Source: Apteryx mantelli (lineage: Eukaryota > Chordata > Aves > Apterygiformes > Apterygidae). From it: a stretch of 64,000 nt of DNA. A program made the position numbers and the translations under genes. Of the stretch, positions 1 through 12,826 are shown in pieces. Numbering within the stretch: position 1 is the stretch's first letter; the number at the start of each line of letters is the position of its first letter. The notes beneath the pieces were generated by a model that worked only from the letters and a program-made list of their open reading frames with translations, was not told the origin of the DNA and made no database searches. The stretch lies in assembly GCF_036417845.1 (NCBI RefSeq), contig NC_090020.1:41896425-41960424 (forward strand), in the 5' to 3' direction.

Positions 1-744
1 TCATCATCTTTGTATCCCTTTATACTTTCAGAAATCATTGCTGAGCAATCATGCTTGATGTTTTTGTGCTGATATTTTTCTTTGTCAAATTTAAGAACTG
101 CCAAAGGAACATATATTAAAACACATGAAAATATAGTCCATATATTCCCTACAAGCCAAATTCTAAAATAAATTTTTTGAAACATACAGTAAGAAAAAAA
201 GGAAAATTCTGAAAGTATGAAAAAAATGCAACACTATAAATGCAAAACACCAGATCAAATCATAATTCATCATGCACTTACCACACCTGCACTGTTCTTT
301 TATTACCATACAAAATAATTAAACTTTCACTAGTCCATCCCTTTCTCCATCTTTTCTTCTTCAACAGCCATGCAAAAGCCCTATGAAAACAAAAACTAAA
401 GATGCAAAGTTAGAAGGAAGCCCCTTCCATGCCAGTGAATAAAAGAACCTGAGTGAACCACATCACTTGCTTTGTTTTAGGAGCGTTCCTGTAGAGATTT
501 TCTCCCATTTTAGACATGATAATAACTAAGCAACCTCTTTACCAGAAACTGCATTAAATGGTGTGAAAGAACTGCAAGTTCTCGTGTAAAAAAGAAAACT
601 GGCTAAGTTAATAGCCACCAAAGGTCGGGCCTTCTGTAAAGCAATCTGCAATGACTGTGCAGTGAAAATAAAAGATGGATGTTCCTCAGCTGAGCTTTTC
701 CATGCAGTTCTGGATTTATATTAACATATTTTATATTAAGTTTT
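1..744. other. AT-rich non-coding sequence
   Basis: No gene, repeat or RNA signature was recognised. The open frames here are short, rich in low-complexity residues and lack splice or coding features. Confidence 0.6.
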
Positions 745-905
745 ATACATATGTATATGTGTATGTATGTATGTGTGTGTGTGTGTATATATATAAAATG
801 ACACACATATACGCACATATACAACATATCTATATATAGGCGTGTGTGTATATATGTATATAGTGTGCCTGTGTATGTGTATACATACACACACAGACAC
901 ATATG
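745..905. repeat. TATG/TG and CA microsatellite cluster
   Basis: Compound simple repeat. TATG and TG units on the left (about 752-797) are followed by TA-rich spacer and then CA units (about 880-903), so the two ends are partly complementary. The whole tract alternates purine and pyrimidine, a composition compatible with Z-DNA or hairpin formation. Open frames crossing it on both strands are repeat artefacts. Confidence 0.85.
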
Positions 906-1469
906 GGTGTGTTCTCTTTGCATACTTGATAGAAACATTGCCAGAAGCTAGAGCTTCATATTCAGATTTACTGAAATTCATTTCAACAGAAGCGATCATG
1001 GGCAGTCAAGAAAACAAGATGTTATCTTCACATTTCCTTCCCCCTCACTCCTTTCTGCATCTGAGTATGGAGGAGGAAGTAATTACGAAATGTCAGCCAT
1101 GCTCTGAAATCACAGCATACATGCTGCTTTTTAGTATGAACTCCAAATATAATAAGAGCCAGTTAGCTTTCAAAGGTCATATAGATATGTTTTCACCTGT
1201 CATCTCTTAGAAATGTTCTACAGCATTTGTTGCTGAGAGAGCTGAATATTTTCCTTTCCAAGTCAGTTACGGAATGAGAGTAGCTAATATCTGTTTCCTC
1301 TTTGCGTGCATTTTGTATCAGCACTGTTCCTGCACAATATGATGAAGATTTCAATTGGACTTTATGTGTCTCAATTTCTTAGCATCCATTTTAGGCTCTA
1401 CAAGTAGCAAATTAAATTTATGCATATTAATATATAAATATTTGCATATAATCATATAAACACATATAC
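906..1469. other. Non-coding sequence
   Basis: Nothing recognisable was seen between the two microsatellites. Confidence 0.55.
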
Positions 1470-1522
1470 ACATTTGTGTGTGTGTGTGTGTATGTTTTTA
1501 AATATGCACAAACACACACACC
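1470..1522. repeat. Inverted TG/CA microsatellite
   Basis: A (TG)n run at about 1475-1491 faces a CA run at about 1507-1521 across a short AT-rich spacer. Together they form an imperfect inverted repeat able to fold as a hairpin. Confidence 0.75.
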
Positions 1523-4500
1523 CCAGAAAGTTAAGAAAAATTATGTTGTCAGAGTAATGACAGATCACCATTTGGTTAACGCTTAAACCCTGAACTTTCT
1601 TTCCAGCGCACCCCTAGCGTTAGACAGCACAAACGCCACATTTGGAAACAGGTGTGGTGGAAACCTAGAAGACGGTGCCTTTATTAATAAACTGATTTTA
1701 ACCCACGTGTGTTTATGTCCCTTTGGAAAAGACAGGATTTGTATTAGAAAAGATTTAGGATTCCTTCCTGCATCAAATATAATATATTTAGTAATCATTT
1801 GAGAGGCATTTAAATTCCATGTAATTGCATTAGAAAGCCACTATACTGAATGAAATTTATTATCTCCTTAAATGAATTAATGAAGGCTTTTTTTATTTAT
1901 GTACTGGAAGCATTCGCTATGATAATGGTTAGTGACTTAATGTCTACATGGATGACAAAGCCTTAGAATTCTTGGCCTCCCTGAATCTCAGTGTAACAAC
2001 TGTAAAACTCAGATTAGAGGTGGCAAATCATCTTACTAAACAAAATACATAGACTATTTCAAAAAAATTCCAAGTGTTTTTTGCTCTGCTTTGCTTAGGA
2101 ATAACCTATGTTTATGTCATGTCAGAGAAAACAACATTTTAGTTGTAAATTGATGTGCTTGTTTCTACATAACTCTGCTTTCCTCTCAATTATTACAAAA
2201 TACCTTCTTTCTTAAACACTTAAGATAGCAAACCTCTCCTGATATAATAAACGTATAAAAAATATAATAATATATAAATAATATATAAGTGAAAACAAAA
2301 TTCCATACCATAAATTCTAATAATATTTCATGTTAACAGCTATGGTTTGTATAAATTACAGCAATATTATGTTATCCACCACTGATTATTAATTTAGAGG
2401 ATATATTTTCATCTAAACATATGTTGTATTAAGTGAGCAACTCATTGGTATTCAAAAAGTCTAAGCATTTCTTTACATCAGAAAGGAAATTTTCTAGTGT
2501 GCCAGAAGAGGCAATGCCTTCTTGCATGACAGTAAAAAGACAGTATTCAAGAATAGTTATTTTTTATATATGTATATATGAAGAAAGTAAGGGTATTGGA
2601 CTTCTGGAACAGAATTTGACCTTTAATAATCTTTAGGAAAACAGAGCAAATCACAGTTAAAGCAGAGCATGTGTTTACTGAAGGCGACATGACCTGCAGC
2701 CCTCATTAGCACCAGCAGGGAACGGGACAAGCTCCAAGTTGCAAGTCACAGTATTTCCCCCCCATTCCTCACTGAGGTGTTTCTAGTCTTTGTTCAAACT
2801 ATAACTTAAAGATGCTTGGAGAGTTTCCTGCCACAAAGGCAAAGGCACCATAACTATCAAGTTGAGGAAAAATTACAGTCTGACTACATATGTAATAGCA
2901 GATGGTCTATTCATGAGCTGAAACCACTAACAAGACAACCCATGAAGGAGCTGAGCCAGTGAAAGAAAGAGCAATAACAGTTCATTTGCATCCATGAAAG
3001 CCGAAGACAGATGCTTTTTCCTCCATTCATGAGATTTTGGAAAAAGAAAGAAAGAGGGCTGATCCTGAACTGAACAACTGAACACACTCTCTATCCTCAT
3101 CTTCAGTTCTAGAGAATTTTTCAGAGCTTCTCAGCCTTACCCAAACTCTCTCAAACAGGAAAGAGGAGAAAAAAACAGCTATGGGATCTATCAAGAGGAA
3201 TCAACTTTGTCACCAAGTTAAACTTCAACATGAATTGCAAAGCACAACAAAAGGAATTGGGTTTACATCTGGCTGAAATTATTTTAATGGAATATCAAAA
3301 TACTACTTTAATTTAAGATGCTAAGGCTTCTCCAGTTAAGCGCTTTGTCTAGACTAGATTTTCAAGGATAAGATGTGAGTTAATGCTGGTAAACAGATAA
3401 ATCATGTGATTTCAAGTTTTTAATATCCTTTGAAGCACATCTACAGAAAAGTCAGGATGTGAGGATTAATGAAAGCATTGACTCACTCGGGGCTGGAGAA
3501 GGCAAGGGAAATGATCATCTCTTTCCTTTAGAATCTTTGTCTGAACATAAAAGGGGATTTTGGATATTTTTTCAAGTTTTCTACATGTCAGGCAGCCTCA
3601 CTGGGCTGTTGCACATGCACATCATGGAGAGCCACTACTTATGCACTAAGTCCAGCATGTCAAGATACACCAGACCTACTGTGTGAGCTACACACCATGC
3701 ACGTATCCATATTTCTGCATTTCCTGACATTTTAGAAGCTCTCTGTTAAAATTTGCATCCCCTGTCCATATAACATCTTTGCCCAGGAACACTTTTAGGC
3801 TGCCTGAACAACTCCATGGAGCACAAGGCTCCTTACCATGGTTAAGGAAACTTAGAAGCTTTCTCTGGTCTGTCAGGAGAGATGTGCTAGTAATAGACAA
3901 AACACATTACTGTAATCTACTTGTCTATCTTAGGGTATTATTTTCTTTCCAGTGTGTATTTTTGTCCCTTAAATGGAATTTAATTATTATGATTATTTAA
4001 TTATTTTTCTTTTTTTAGTCAGGCAATAATCTGATATAATTTTAGGAATTAATTAACAGGGAGCTAAATGTGATAGCAAATGAACCTATATGCTGAGGTT
4101 GACTGCCTTTTAAGAGGTTTTATTTTTACCAAAAAGGGAGAAATAAACAAATCACAAATTCCAGTCAAGTTTTATTTATATCTTTGGTGGATATATATTT
4201 TTTTGTTATATTTTGCAGATAAAACAAAAAATGTCTTCATTAGCTTCATGAAATTAATTGCTCAGTGAAAAAACCTAAGGGGAAAATGTGTACTGGACGG
4301 AAATTTGTCATTTTCCAGCTATATTATTTTGATGAATCAAACTAACTGATGCTACAAAATAAGTTACCACATTTATTAGCATCTTGAGCCTCTGCATCCC
4401 AGTGAATACATACATGCATAAATAGTTTGCAATAAGCAATTTATGAATATAGAACTAAAGTCTAGTCACAGTCTACAGACTACTTCACCAGCTTGTTCAC

Positions 4501-4800
4501 AATTTACTAATCTATAAGTAATATGCCTGTTTATGTCTGGATGCCACAGATTCCACATGAACTATCCCTGCCAATATTCCCTTGCCTCGGAAATACTCAA
4601 ATACAAGATGGCCGATCACTTAATTCAAACTATTTCTTTATTATTTCATGACTGTAGGCCCCAACAAACAACTCACAGTTCATTTTTAAAAAAATTTGAA
4701 CTCTTAATCTCTGGCCATCTGATGCAGAGATGTGAATGAGTATAAACTCACTGCTAAAGATCAGATTGATTTAAAATTTGTTACAGGTTTACCTGGAGAC
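1523..4800. other. AT-rich non-coding sequence
   Basis: No supported gene or transposon was seen. Open frames are below about 80 codons and have no recognisable protein content. The composition suggests intergenic or intronic avian DNA. Confidence 0.6.
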
Positions 4801-5290
4801 TTAAGGACTATTTTGATTGCATGGCTGTCGTTTTGTTGGCCTGTCTTGAACACAGGTTCAGAGCCTAAGCTTTTCTCTCTTTGGCCGTTCATTGCAGTGG
4901 GGCTTTGCTAGCAGCCGCTCTTTGCCCCAGGCGCTGCCTGAGGGTTTAGCACGCGAGTCTTTTATATTTCTGCTAACATGAAATGACAGAGTCTTTCATA
5001 ATCCTGCCAGAATGTAAATTCTTTAGTCTATTAAAGACTAAAAGTTTCATCTGTATAAAAATGACAAAATATATCACACTAAAATTGACAGAACAGCTAT
5101 AATGTAAAGGAGATGTGGCTTAATTAGAGCTCTCTCCCCAGATAGACTGAGCTTGCCAATGTAATTTTAATTATTTCTCTCTATTACATCTACAATCACC
5201 TATTACCACTGCTATACATCACATCAGAAGAGTACTCCCTTCAGGAAGGCACTGCCATTTTTAACAAGAAAATATTACCGTTTCACAGTG
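4801..5290. other. Possible conserved non-coding element (tentative)
   Basis: Mixed-composition block that is less simple than its surroundings. It contains TTAATTAG and TAATTTTAATTA homeodomain-type cores near 5120-5175, and a more GC-rich start at about 4880-4955. It has no open frame of note. The idea that it is a conserved enhancer rests only on texture and motif density. Confidence 0.2.
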
Positions 5291-8200
5291 CAGTCCCTTA
5301 TCACCAAAACTGCTGTCAGTAAGTCAAATTCAAACATCGTTACCCTGCAGAACTATGCATCCAATAGTAAATCAGGAATGGTTGGTGTGAGGAATACAGA
5401 AATATCCACTTCCTAATTGCTGGAAGTAACAGGCCAGATTCTTGGTAATCCAGGGAAGTCAGTGGCCCTGCCTTTTCTTAAACCAGAGAAGTGTCTGCCT
5501 CATTGCCTTTTTTCTGACCTGTCGTCTTTGTTCAACCGTACTGTTGAGGTTCACCAAACCAGAAATAAGAAGAAAGGAATCTAGGGAGTAGCAATATTGT
5601 TCTGGTGACCTGTTGAGTTTCCTTCCAGGTCTGTTTTTCTCAGATTCTGTAATTCAAAATCAATGTGAGCAAAAGGTGTGGGGGGAGATGATAGCCAACA
5701 TTACCACTTCATTCATTTCCTTTTGCATTAATCTAGCACATACATTTTAATATACACATAAAGATTTGTAGTTTAAAGTATAACAACAGCAAACAACCAT
5801 TTTAAACCTAATGCACACAACCAATGCTAATGAATTCTAGCACAGTTAGGACAGTTGGATTCGTTTCATACAAATATGGCTCACGCAGGACTGAAATAAT
5901 TTATTTTAGTAAACTGAAGTAGCAACCATCATCTCCTGTGTTTGGTAAGTGCCCGTCTGGCTTTGGGTCCTGTAAGCAAGCAATGCTTAAGTGTTATTTT
6001 AGATTTCTGTTTACATAGTCATCTAGATAACCCCCCACCTTTTTTTTTTTTTTTTTGCACTTGATTTGTCAAAAATGAGGAAGAAAAACATAAAAAAAAT
6101 AGCAAATGCTTGTTATCTAATTCTGGTGACCTGTAACAGTCTCCACCATCAACTTGCATAATTTTCGAACAGGCACTGTCTGTGAGGCTTAGGAAGAACT
6201 GCAGCAACCATGTGAAAATGTAACTCTGCCTCCTCCAAACTCTTTCTCAAACAAATTTCTTTGTGACAGGATCAGCTTTCTATTCCAGATTTGGAGATAC
6301 TAAGGTCTAAGACTGTTGTTTCTAAGTAGTACAGCAAATAATACTGTAATAATACTAATAATTTGCATTGTTAGCCAGTTCTCAGAGACTGTAAGTGCTA
6401 TTATAAATGAATGTTCCAAACTAGACAGAGAGGAGTATAAATTACAGAATAATAATTTGGAAAGTACTGTGAGCTGAGATCTCTGTAAGTAGGAGAAAAG
6501 AATTACCACTGTAAATCAGATAAAAGTTTCCAGAATAACTGTGTAAAAATACCATGGAATTTTTCAGTCCTTACTGCTTATGAAATATATGCTAGGAAAT
6601 GGGACAGTGATCACAAAAAGAAAGGAGGGAAGAAGCACTATCATGGAGTTTCCCACTTGACGAGAACATTTACTTAGCAAAGGAGGTAACATAAAATGAG
6701 GAACTGAGGAGAATGTGGGGAGGAGAACATAAAAAATGTAATATTTATGGTGCTGTGGGATCACCTACTACTGGATTTGGATTCACAAATGCACTGCTTA
6801 TTCTATAACCATATAACTATAATTTTTCATAAAACAGCACAGGTATATGCCTTTAAAGCCCAGAGGCTGATCATAATACTCTTACCAAAATCCTGGAACT
6901 TTCAGCTACTTTCAGCTCCGGTATTGTCCTGCCTGTCTGCATCCACGCTAGAGATCCCAGATTGTGAGATATTAGTCATTTAATAAAAGCCAAAGACATA
7001 ATTTTAAGCTTTTGTAGGTAGAAAAGGTATAGTCTTGGCGTGCATATTGACAATAAAATTCGCATAATAAGCAATCAGGATTTTTCTTGAGGGGGAGCTG
7101 AATAAAAACCCAAGAAATGTTCCAAAGTAAATAAATGTAGACCAGTAGGACTTCTGCTAATAGAGTTTTCGTAGCAATATTTTTACTGCACAAACATATA
7201 TTTCATTTTCATTTTGACCAATTAAATTACCTGGTGACACGTCAGACAGTACAACCAGGAAATTGAAATCAAAATCCAGCATCAAACAATGCCAGAAGAA
7301 AAGTAAACAAGAAAGGATGTAGACTGATACAGAAAGATTTAGACTACTGAATGAATAATAAATAAGAGTTCTGATATGCATCATTAAAACAAACAGATTC
7401 TTCAGAGACTATCAAAATTTAGCATTAACAGTGGGAAAAAAAATACTAGAAGGCCTCAATAAACATTTAATCTATCAGCCCTGAATATTTTTCACCACCT
7501 GAAAGAGACAGGACAACACGCATGTTACACTTTGGCTTCCAGTGCTCCCAATCTTTAAGTCTTTTTCCTTAAGACTGTTTTATCACGGAATGCATTTTAG
7601 TCACACTACGACGTAGCTGGAATAGTCTTGACAGCAAACCATACCTAAGATGCTGGGCACCTTTTGCACTTGTTTCCCAGATAAGCCAATAAGTTAGGTA
7701 TTCCTGATGGAATCCGAATCAGGATAGCGACCTAACCACAGTGCTACAAGGTTATTCTGTTTTAGATGGGAACTTTCAACCTTCCTATGGGTATTGGTCT
7801 GTTCTGTGTGATCAAAAAAGGACTGAAACTAAAATATAAGTTAAGCATCCTAATCAGCTTGCTGATTATTCTCAAACTCTAGCCCTCCAAGTCAACCGGT
7901 ATTTCACAGCCAAAGGAAAACTGAATGGCTTCACTAATATAAACAAGGAGTTTTTCCCAAGACCACCCATAAAGCTCTCTATGCAGACTTACTCTGAGAC
8001 CTAAAAGAGCTGGTGTGCCCTCAGACTGAGGAGGAAATTGGATCCAGCTCTCCTTCGTCTTGAGTGAGTGTTTAATTCAATGATTAAAAGCATCATCTCT
8101 TCCAGAATTTGGCAATTCCAGTTTCTACTCACATTTTCAAGCAAAGTTATTTTGAAAATCCAGTGTCTATTTGAATAGAGTACAGAAGGGTTTTGGAAAT

Positions 8201-9440
8201 GTTACTACTTTTTCATAAATTCACAGTTACATCAGAAACTGGAAACAGGCTATTTATAACACAATAAATATGTTCATTCTAGTAAGTCTTCATTCCAATA
8301 CTTCGTAAGTGCCACAGTGAAACCGTGTCCTTCTGCAATCAGTAACAGTAAGAAAAAGGATTTCTTAAGAGGTACGAATGCTTTAAAGACACTTTTAAGA
8401 AAGCAACTCAGAAATAAAAATAACTGGTAAAAAAGGCAGTGACCAGAGTAGCAAAAATCCAAAAACTCCGAATCTATGTTTAAATGTTATGAATACTCTA
8501 AACGAACAGTACCAGTAAGCATACACCCTTTAAAAAGGAGGCTGCGTAACCCAAACAGTTAACTTCTTAAGAGGCTTACAAAGACTTCCTTATTGCCCAT
8601 ATCTTCCTAAAAACGCTACTAATATAATCCACACACTTTCTGAATACTCAGCTCCCAGTGGTACTTTGCACTTCTCGTGAAACAGAATGTTTTAGTGCAG
8701 AAGACAGAGAGAGGATAGATATACATAAAGCATCAAATAATAACCATCATCATCTTATGTTCGCTTAGTAACATTCATTTCAGGCCCACTAAATTCCATG
8801 TGGAAATAAAAAAAAAAGTAGATTCTTTAAAATGCCAATCCATGCTTTAGCCACCTTTTACTGCTATTATTTTGTAATGTGAAACCCATTAGGAGGAGGG
8901 AAGTTGATGGTTAGAAGGACTATTTAGTCATATGCATTATAGTATTAAATTTAAAGGTATTTTAAAATCCAGACTCATTTCAAGGCAAACTAAGTGTGGA
9001 AGCCTGTGCTTCTTACAGTAAACTTCTTCACTGGGTGGGGACAGAAAGAGCATCTAATATTCCAGACTTGAGAGGTATATAAGAAGCCCAGGAAGGAAGC
9101 CTGTATATTCTGAAATGCCAAGCAATATTTGCTGTTAGAAGTTCAAAACTGCAAAATCTGAATTTCTGTGAAGGCCAAATCTGTACAGGAATTTAGATGT
9201 ATAAATTTGCAGGTAGAGACCTCTGAATATTTCTGAAAGCAGGGACATCTAAAGCTCCATGGAACAACGCTGCTTTTGGAAATCTCTGCTCTGGATACCT
9301 CTGTGCTCTTAAAAATCTTCAGCTGTTACCCAGGAAGAACAAGCAGTAGCAGAGGATGATGAAAGCTGGGGAGGGGGAAATACGCAGCTCGAATAACCTA
9401 GATACCATTTTGTGCTATCAGCAGATACTGATTCTTGGGT
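5291..9440. other. AT-rich non-coding sequence
   Basis: No gene or transposon was recognised. A 17-T homopolymer lies at 6040-6056. Other short A or T runs are present. Confidence 0.6.
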
Positions 9441-10010
9441 GGCCCCCACCACGCTCCGCCGGGGCACCTATTTTATGCGCAGATGGAGCATTCTTTGCAG
9501 CACAGCTTTTTTCTTTTCCAGCAGCTCCTACTGTCAGGGATCTTGCTCTCCCAGGTTGTCTCTGGCCAGCACAAGGAGAAGCTCTGTGGGCCAGGAGAGC
9601 CACCACGGGGCTCTTCAGGCCCAGGCAGGAGGCATGAGGAGAGCAGCCTGCCTGCCCTGCCGTGCCCTGCGCAGCGGCAGCCCAGCGGAGTCACCAGCAG
9701 CGCGAGACAGTCCGATTTAGCTGCCCTCTGCAGTTAATTACGGAGTCGCTAACCCACTTTTGGCGCATCTAAGGCTTTACGGCTCTTTTGTCAGTGTCCT
9801 TCGCTTCCCTGTCTTCTCTTACAACGCGGCATGTTGCTCGCAGGTAATTGCGGGACACGGGCTACGGCGGGCTGGGGACTGTAATTCAGCTGTGTCAGGC
9901 GGGATGCCGAGGGGAGCTCTAGCGCACAAAAACCTCCTGGGACCGAGCAACCAACTTCTGTACTGCGGTAGCTACATTACAAACCACTGGTCTTCAGAGA
10001 TGCAGGAAGA
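9441..10010. other. GC-rich patch with a small signal-peptide-like ORF
   Basis: This is the clearest GC- and CpG-enriched stretch outside the provirus. Several overlapping frames stay open because of composition. One + frame, ATG at 9483 to a stop at 9735-9737 (84 codons), starts with a hydrophobic stretch (FFLFQQLLLSGILLS) and continues with KLCGPGEPPRG. It has G at +4 of the start. A donor-like GCAG/GTAATT lies near 9840. I do not recognise the product. It could be an alternative first exon, a CpG-rich regulatory region or noise. Confidence 0.25.
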
Positions 10011-11726
10011 TCAAGAGTTTAATTATATTATTAGCATGGTACACTTTTAAAGCCTGCTCACGTACGTCCAGAGGTGGCTTTACACAGAAATAAGGCAAAG
10101 AAGAAAAAGGAGGCACAATCATTAAAACCAGAACCCTCTGGCATATCAGTTCACATAAAAAGGCCACTACAGGGTCTTTCTGAGTCCAGGACTCAGTGAA
10201 ATTATATCATTTGCAGCTGCCTATTCCACTTGAGTTTAATTAAATAAATTTAATCAATTAGTTGAATTAATAACATTCTCCTCAAGTTTAATTCAGATCT
10301 CCTTATTACACTCACAGTGCGTCAGAGGTGGTCAAGACTATTTCATGAATGTCACATATGAATTGTATAGAAGCACTTTCCACTCTAAATATAACAGCCA
10401 GCGGGGAAAGTGGCCCAGAAAAAAAAGACAGCTTGAATCAGCATAAGCTGCTACTTCCAATAAAAATTCATTAGATCATCTAATGAGAGAGAATTAACAA
10501 AAGCACCTGTTCTGGGTAACTAACTTCTAAACCTGAATGCAGGCTACTAGTAGGGTGTACTTGACAAAAGGAGTCCATGCATAGATCTGTAGTGATACTT
10601 TATAGCTATGAAAAAATAACAAGTACTGCAAATGCGGTATTTATATGTTCATAAGTAACAGAAACCAGAAAACAAACCAACAAACAAAAAAATTTCCGAG
10701 CCCAACATTCACCTGATTTTCTGCTTAGCAAATATTATACAATTATCCTTTAATATTCAACACAAAAAGGTACATTAAATTCTCTGTTAACATTCAAAAT
10801 TCTTCTAAAAGTAACTGTAATACTGTGTTCATTTATGAACATAACGTAGTCATAGAAACACTGAAAATGTTAATTTTGATTTTTTTTTGGTGCATGTTTT
10901 TAAACTGTGGAAAGTGTGCTACTTGGCTACTCACTTTTCCCAAAGGGGTACTTGGTTCTGTTGAATGGCTGATTTCTAAAATCGGATTATTCCTAGAAAG
11001 GCACAACTACAAAGATAATGAGCACATTAATATCTGTTTACACTGTATTGTCAGGGAGATGGCATAAAGTAAACTGTTTGAAAGTGATATGACAGGCTTA
11101 TATAGGTAAAGCAGTAGTTCCATCTTCCCACATATCTTCATTAAAAAATTAATTGTGTATCACAGTAGTTTTACCTGCACTATAAGCATCAATTATTGGC
11201 CATTCTTAGGGAACAAATAATGGATTCAATTCAACCTACTGATTTCAACAACAATGGTAGTTCCTATTTTCTTAAATTCCTATTTTCCTAATTGTCATAG
11301 ATTGTGTAGCATACATATCATACTGGATTAGATTAGTCATGTAGGCTCTGACTGTCAGGACAATAAAGAAAACATTGACATAAATCACAATGTATGAACA
11401 CTGTCAGGTAACAAGAGCATTTCAACTGGACATATTGTTTGTGGCTATCAGGTGCAATCAGTAATAGCCCTCAATTTAAAAAGGGGTTGAAAATATCTAT
11501 TAAAAAAATGAGCGTGACATATCTCTGGAATCTGATTCTGATCTCAGGTAAAAATGATAATAAACCTCTGAACTAAAATTGCCTGAGCATTATGTCCAGT
11601 TGTCTACCTACAACACGTTCACTGAGATTAGAACTGAATCCAGCTTTGGGGATTTTACTCAGTTTTTCCTAACTTTGGGAACTGAGTAATGCTGAACAAC
11701 TTGGCTTCATGTTCTTTTTGCTTTTT
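10011..11726. other. AT-rich non-coding sequence
   Basis: No gene was recognised. Segment 10210-10300 is dense in TTAATT/AATTAA motifs and carries two related blocks, TTGAGTTTAATTAA and CTCAAGTTTAATTC. Confidence 0.55.
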
Positions 11727-11746
11727 ATTTATATATATATATATAT
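11727..11746. repeat. (TA)n microsatellite
   Basis: Short perfect TA dinucleotide run in an AT-rich context. Confidence 0.8.
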
Positions 11747-12658
11747 GAATATGCATTGTATTTATATATTTTTTATATAAAGTATTAGAAATTCAAACTC
11801 ACTTTAAATTTTCCAAGTCTGTTTTGTCCAGAATACTCTTTGGCCTTTCCCAATTGTCAGAGGTAATTGCAGATACAGATATAAACTCACAATTCAATTT
11901 TTTTAAGTCACTTTCTCATCACCACTGGTATACCACATACTAGCACCAGTAACCAAATAAGCATAGCTGTTAAAATTGCAAGCATAATGGTGACAGCTGG
12001 CTGACAGCAGCTAGTAATAATTTAGCACATACTGTCTGCCATTAGATGCCCAAAGCAAGGAAACAGGTTCCACCAAACCTGGTGATAAATGAATGTAAAA
12101 AACAGTAAAAATTAACAAGCATTGAGAAATATCTAATAAATCCCTGCAGGTCACAGCTTGCAACCACTGCACATCAAATTCCTGCAAGAGGAAGAGAGAA
12201 AACATAAATAAGGCAAAGGTACTGCTCCTACACATGTGCAGCCTACTGCCATTGCCTCGCCATGCCCCGCAGTGGCCGCGAGCAGCGCACTGACTGCTGG
12301 CTGCCCTGCTCAGCTCACGCTCCAGCCACATTCACGAGATGAGCATGCAAGGCCACTGGACGTGTCTGCAGAGTAGCACTCGTCACACGGTACGGATCCG
12401 AATTGCTTTTTTTAAAAGAGGGAGTACAACTGTGAAATACCAGTGCACCAAGGCAAAAACAGCGGGTGCTGTCAGCTGCCTTAACCCCCACCATTGCACA
12501 AGACAGAGCTTTTTGGCCAAGTTTTTGGCACCGTATGAATCCCTTTTCATTGCGTTCCCAGTCCCAGGGCTGACATGACACTGCAACGAATGCTCTTGCA
12601 TATAGGGATTACTCGTGTAATCCTTGCAGTTTGGTCACTGGACTTGGTATCACATATG
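11747..12658. other. Non-coding sequence
   Basis: Open frames of 80-106 codons occur on both strands between 12011 and 12601, where GC content rises slightly. None has a recognisable domain and the frames overlap on opposite strands, so they look like composition effects. Confidence 0.5.
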
Positions 12659-12826
12659 AATAGGGAGGTTGTAGAGTCTCCTTCTCTGGAGATATTCAAA
12701 ACCCGCCTGGACGCAATCCTGTGCAACGTGCTCTAGGTGACCCTGCTTGAGCAGGGGGGTTGGACTAGATGATCTCCAGAGGTCCCTTCCAACCTCAGCC
12801 ATTCTGTGATTCTGTGATTCTGTGAA
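12659..12826 (+). mobile_element. CR1 LINE, 5'-truncated 3' end
   Basis: Typical avian CR1 tail. It includes a GGAGATATTCAAAACCCGCC-type block, then gttggactagatgatctcca followed by gaggtcccttccaacct, and ends in three attctgtg octamers. The fragment is about 168 bp of the 3' UTR with no coding part. The clear consensus-like sequence suggests a fairly young bird CR1 subfamily. Confidence 0.95.

Noticed and set aside
603-1210. ORFs of 87-122 codons near the TG/CA microsatellite
   Set aside because: Translations are His/Thr/Tyr/Ile and Val/Cys repeats from the dinucleotide tract.
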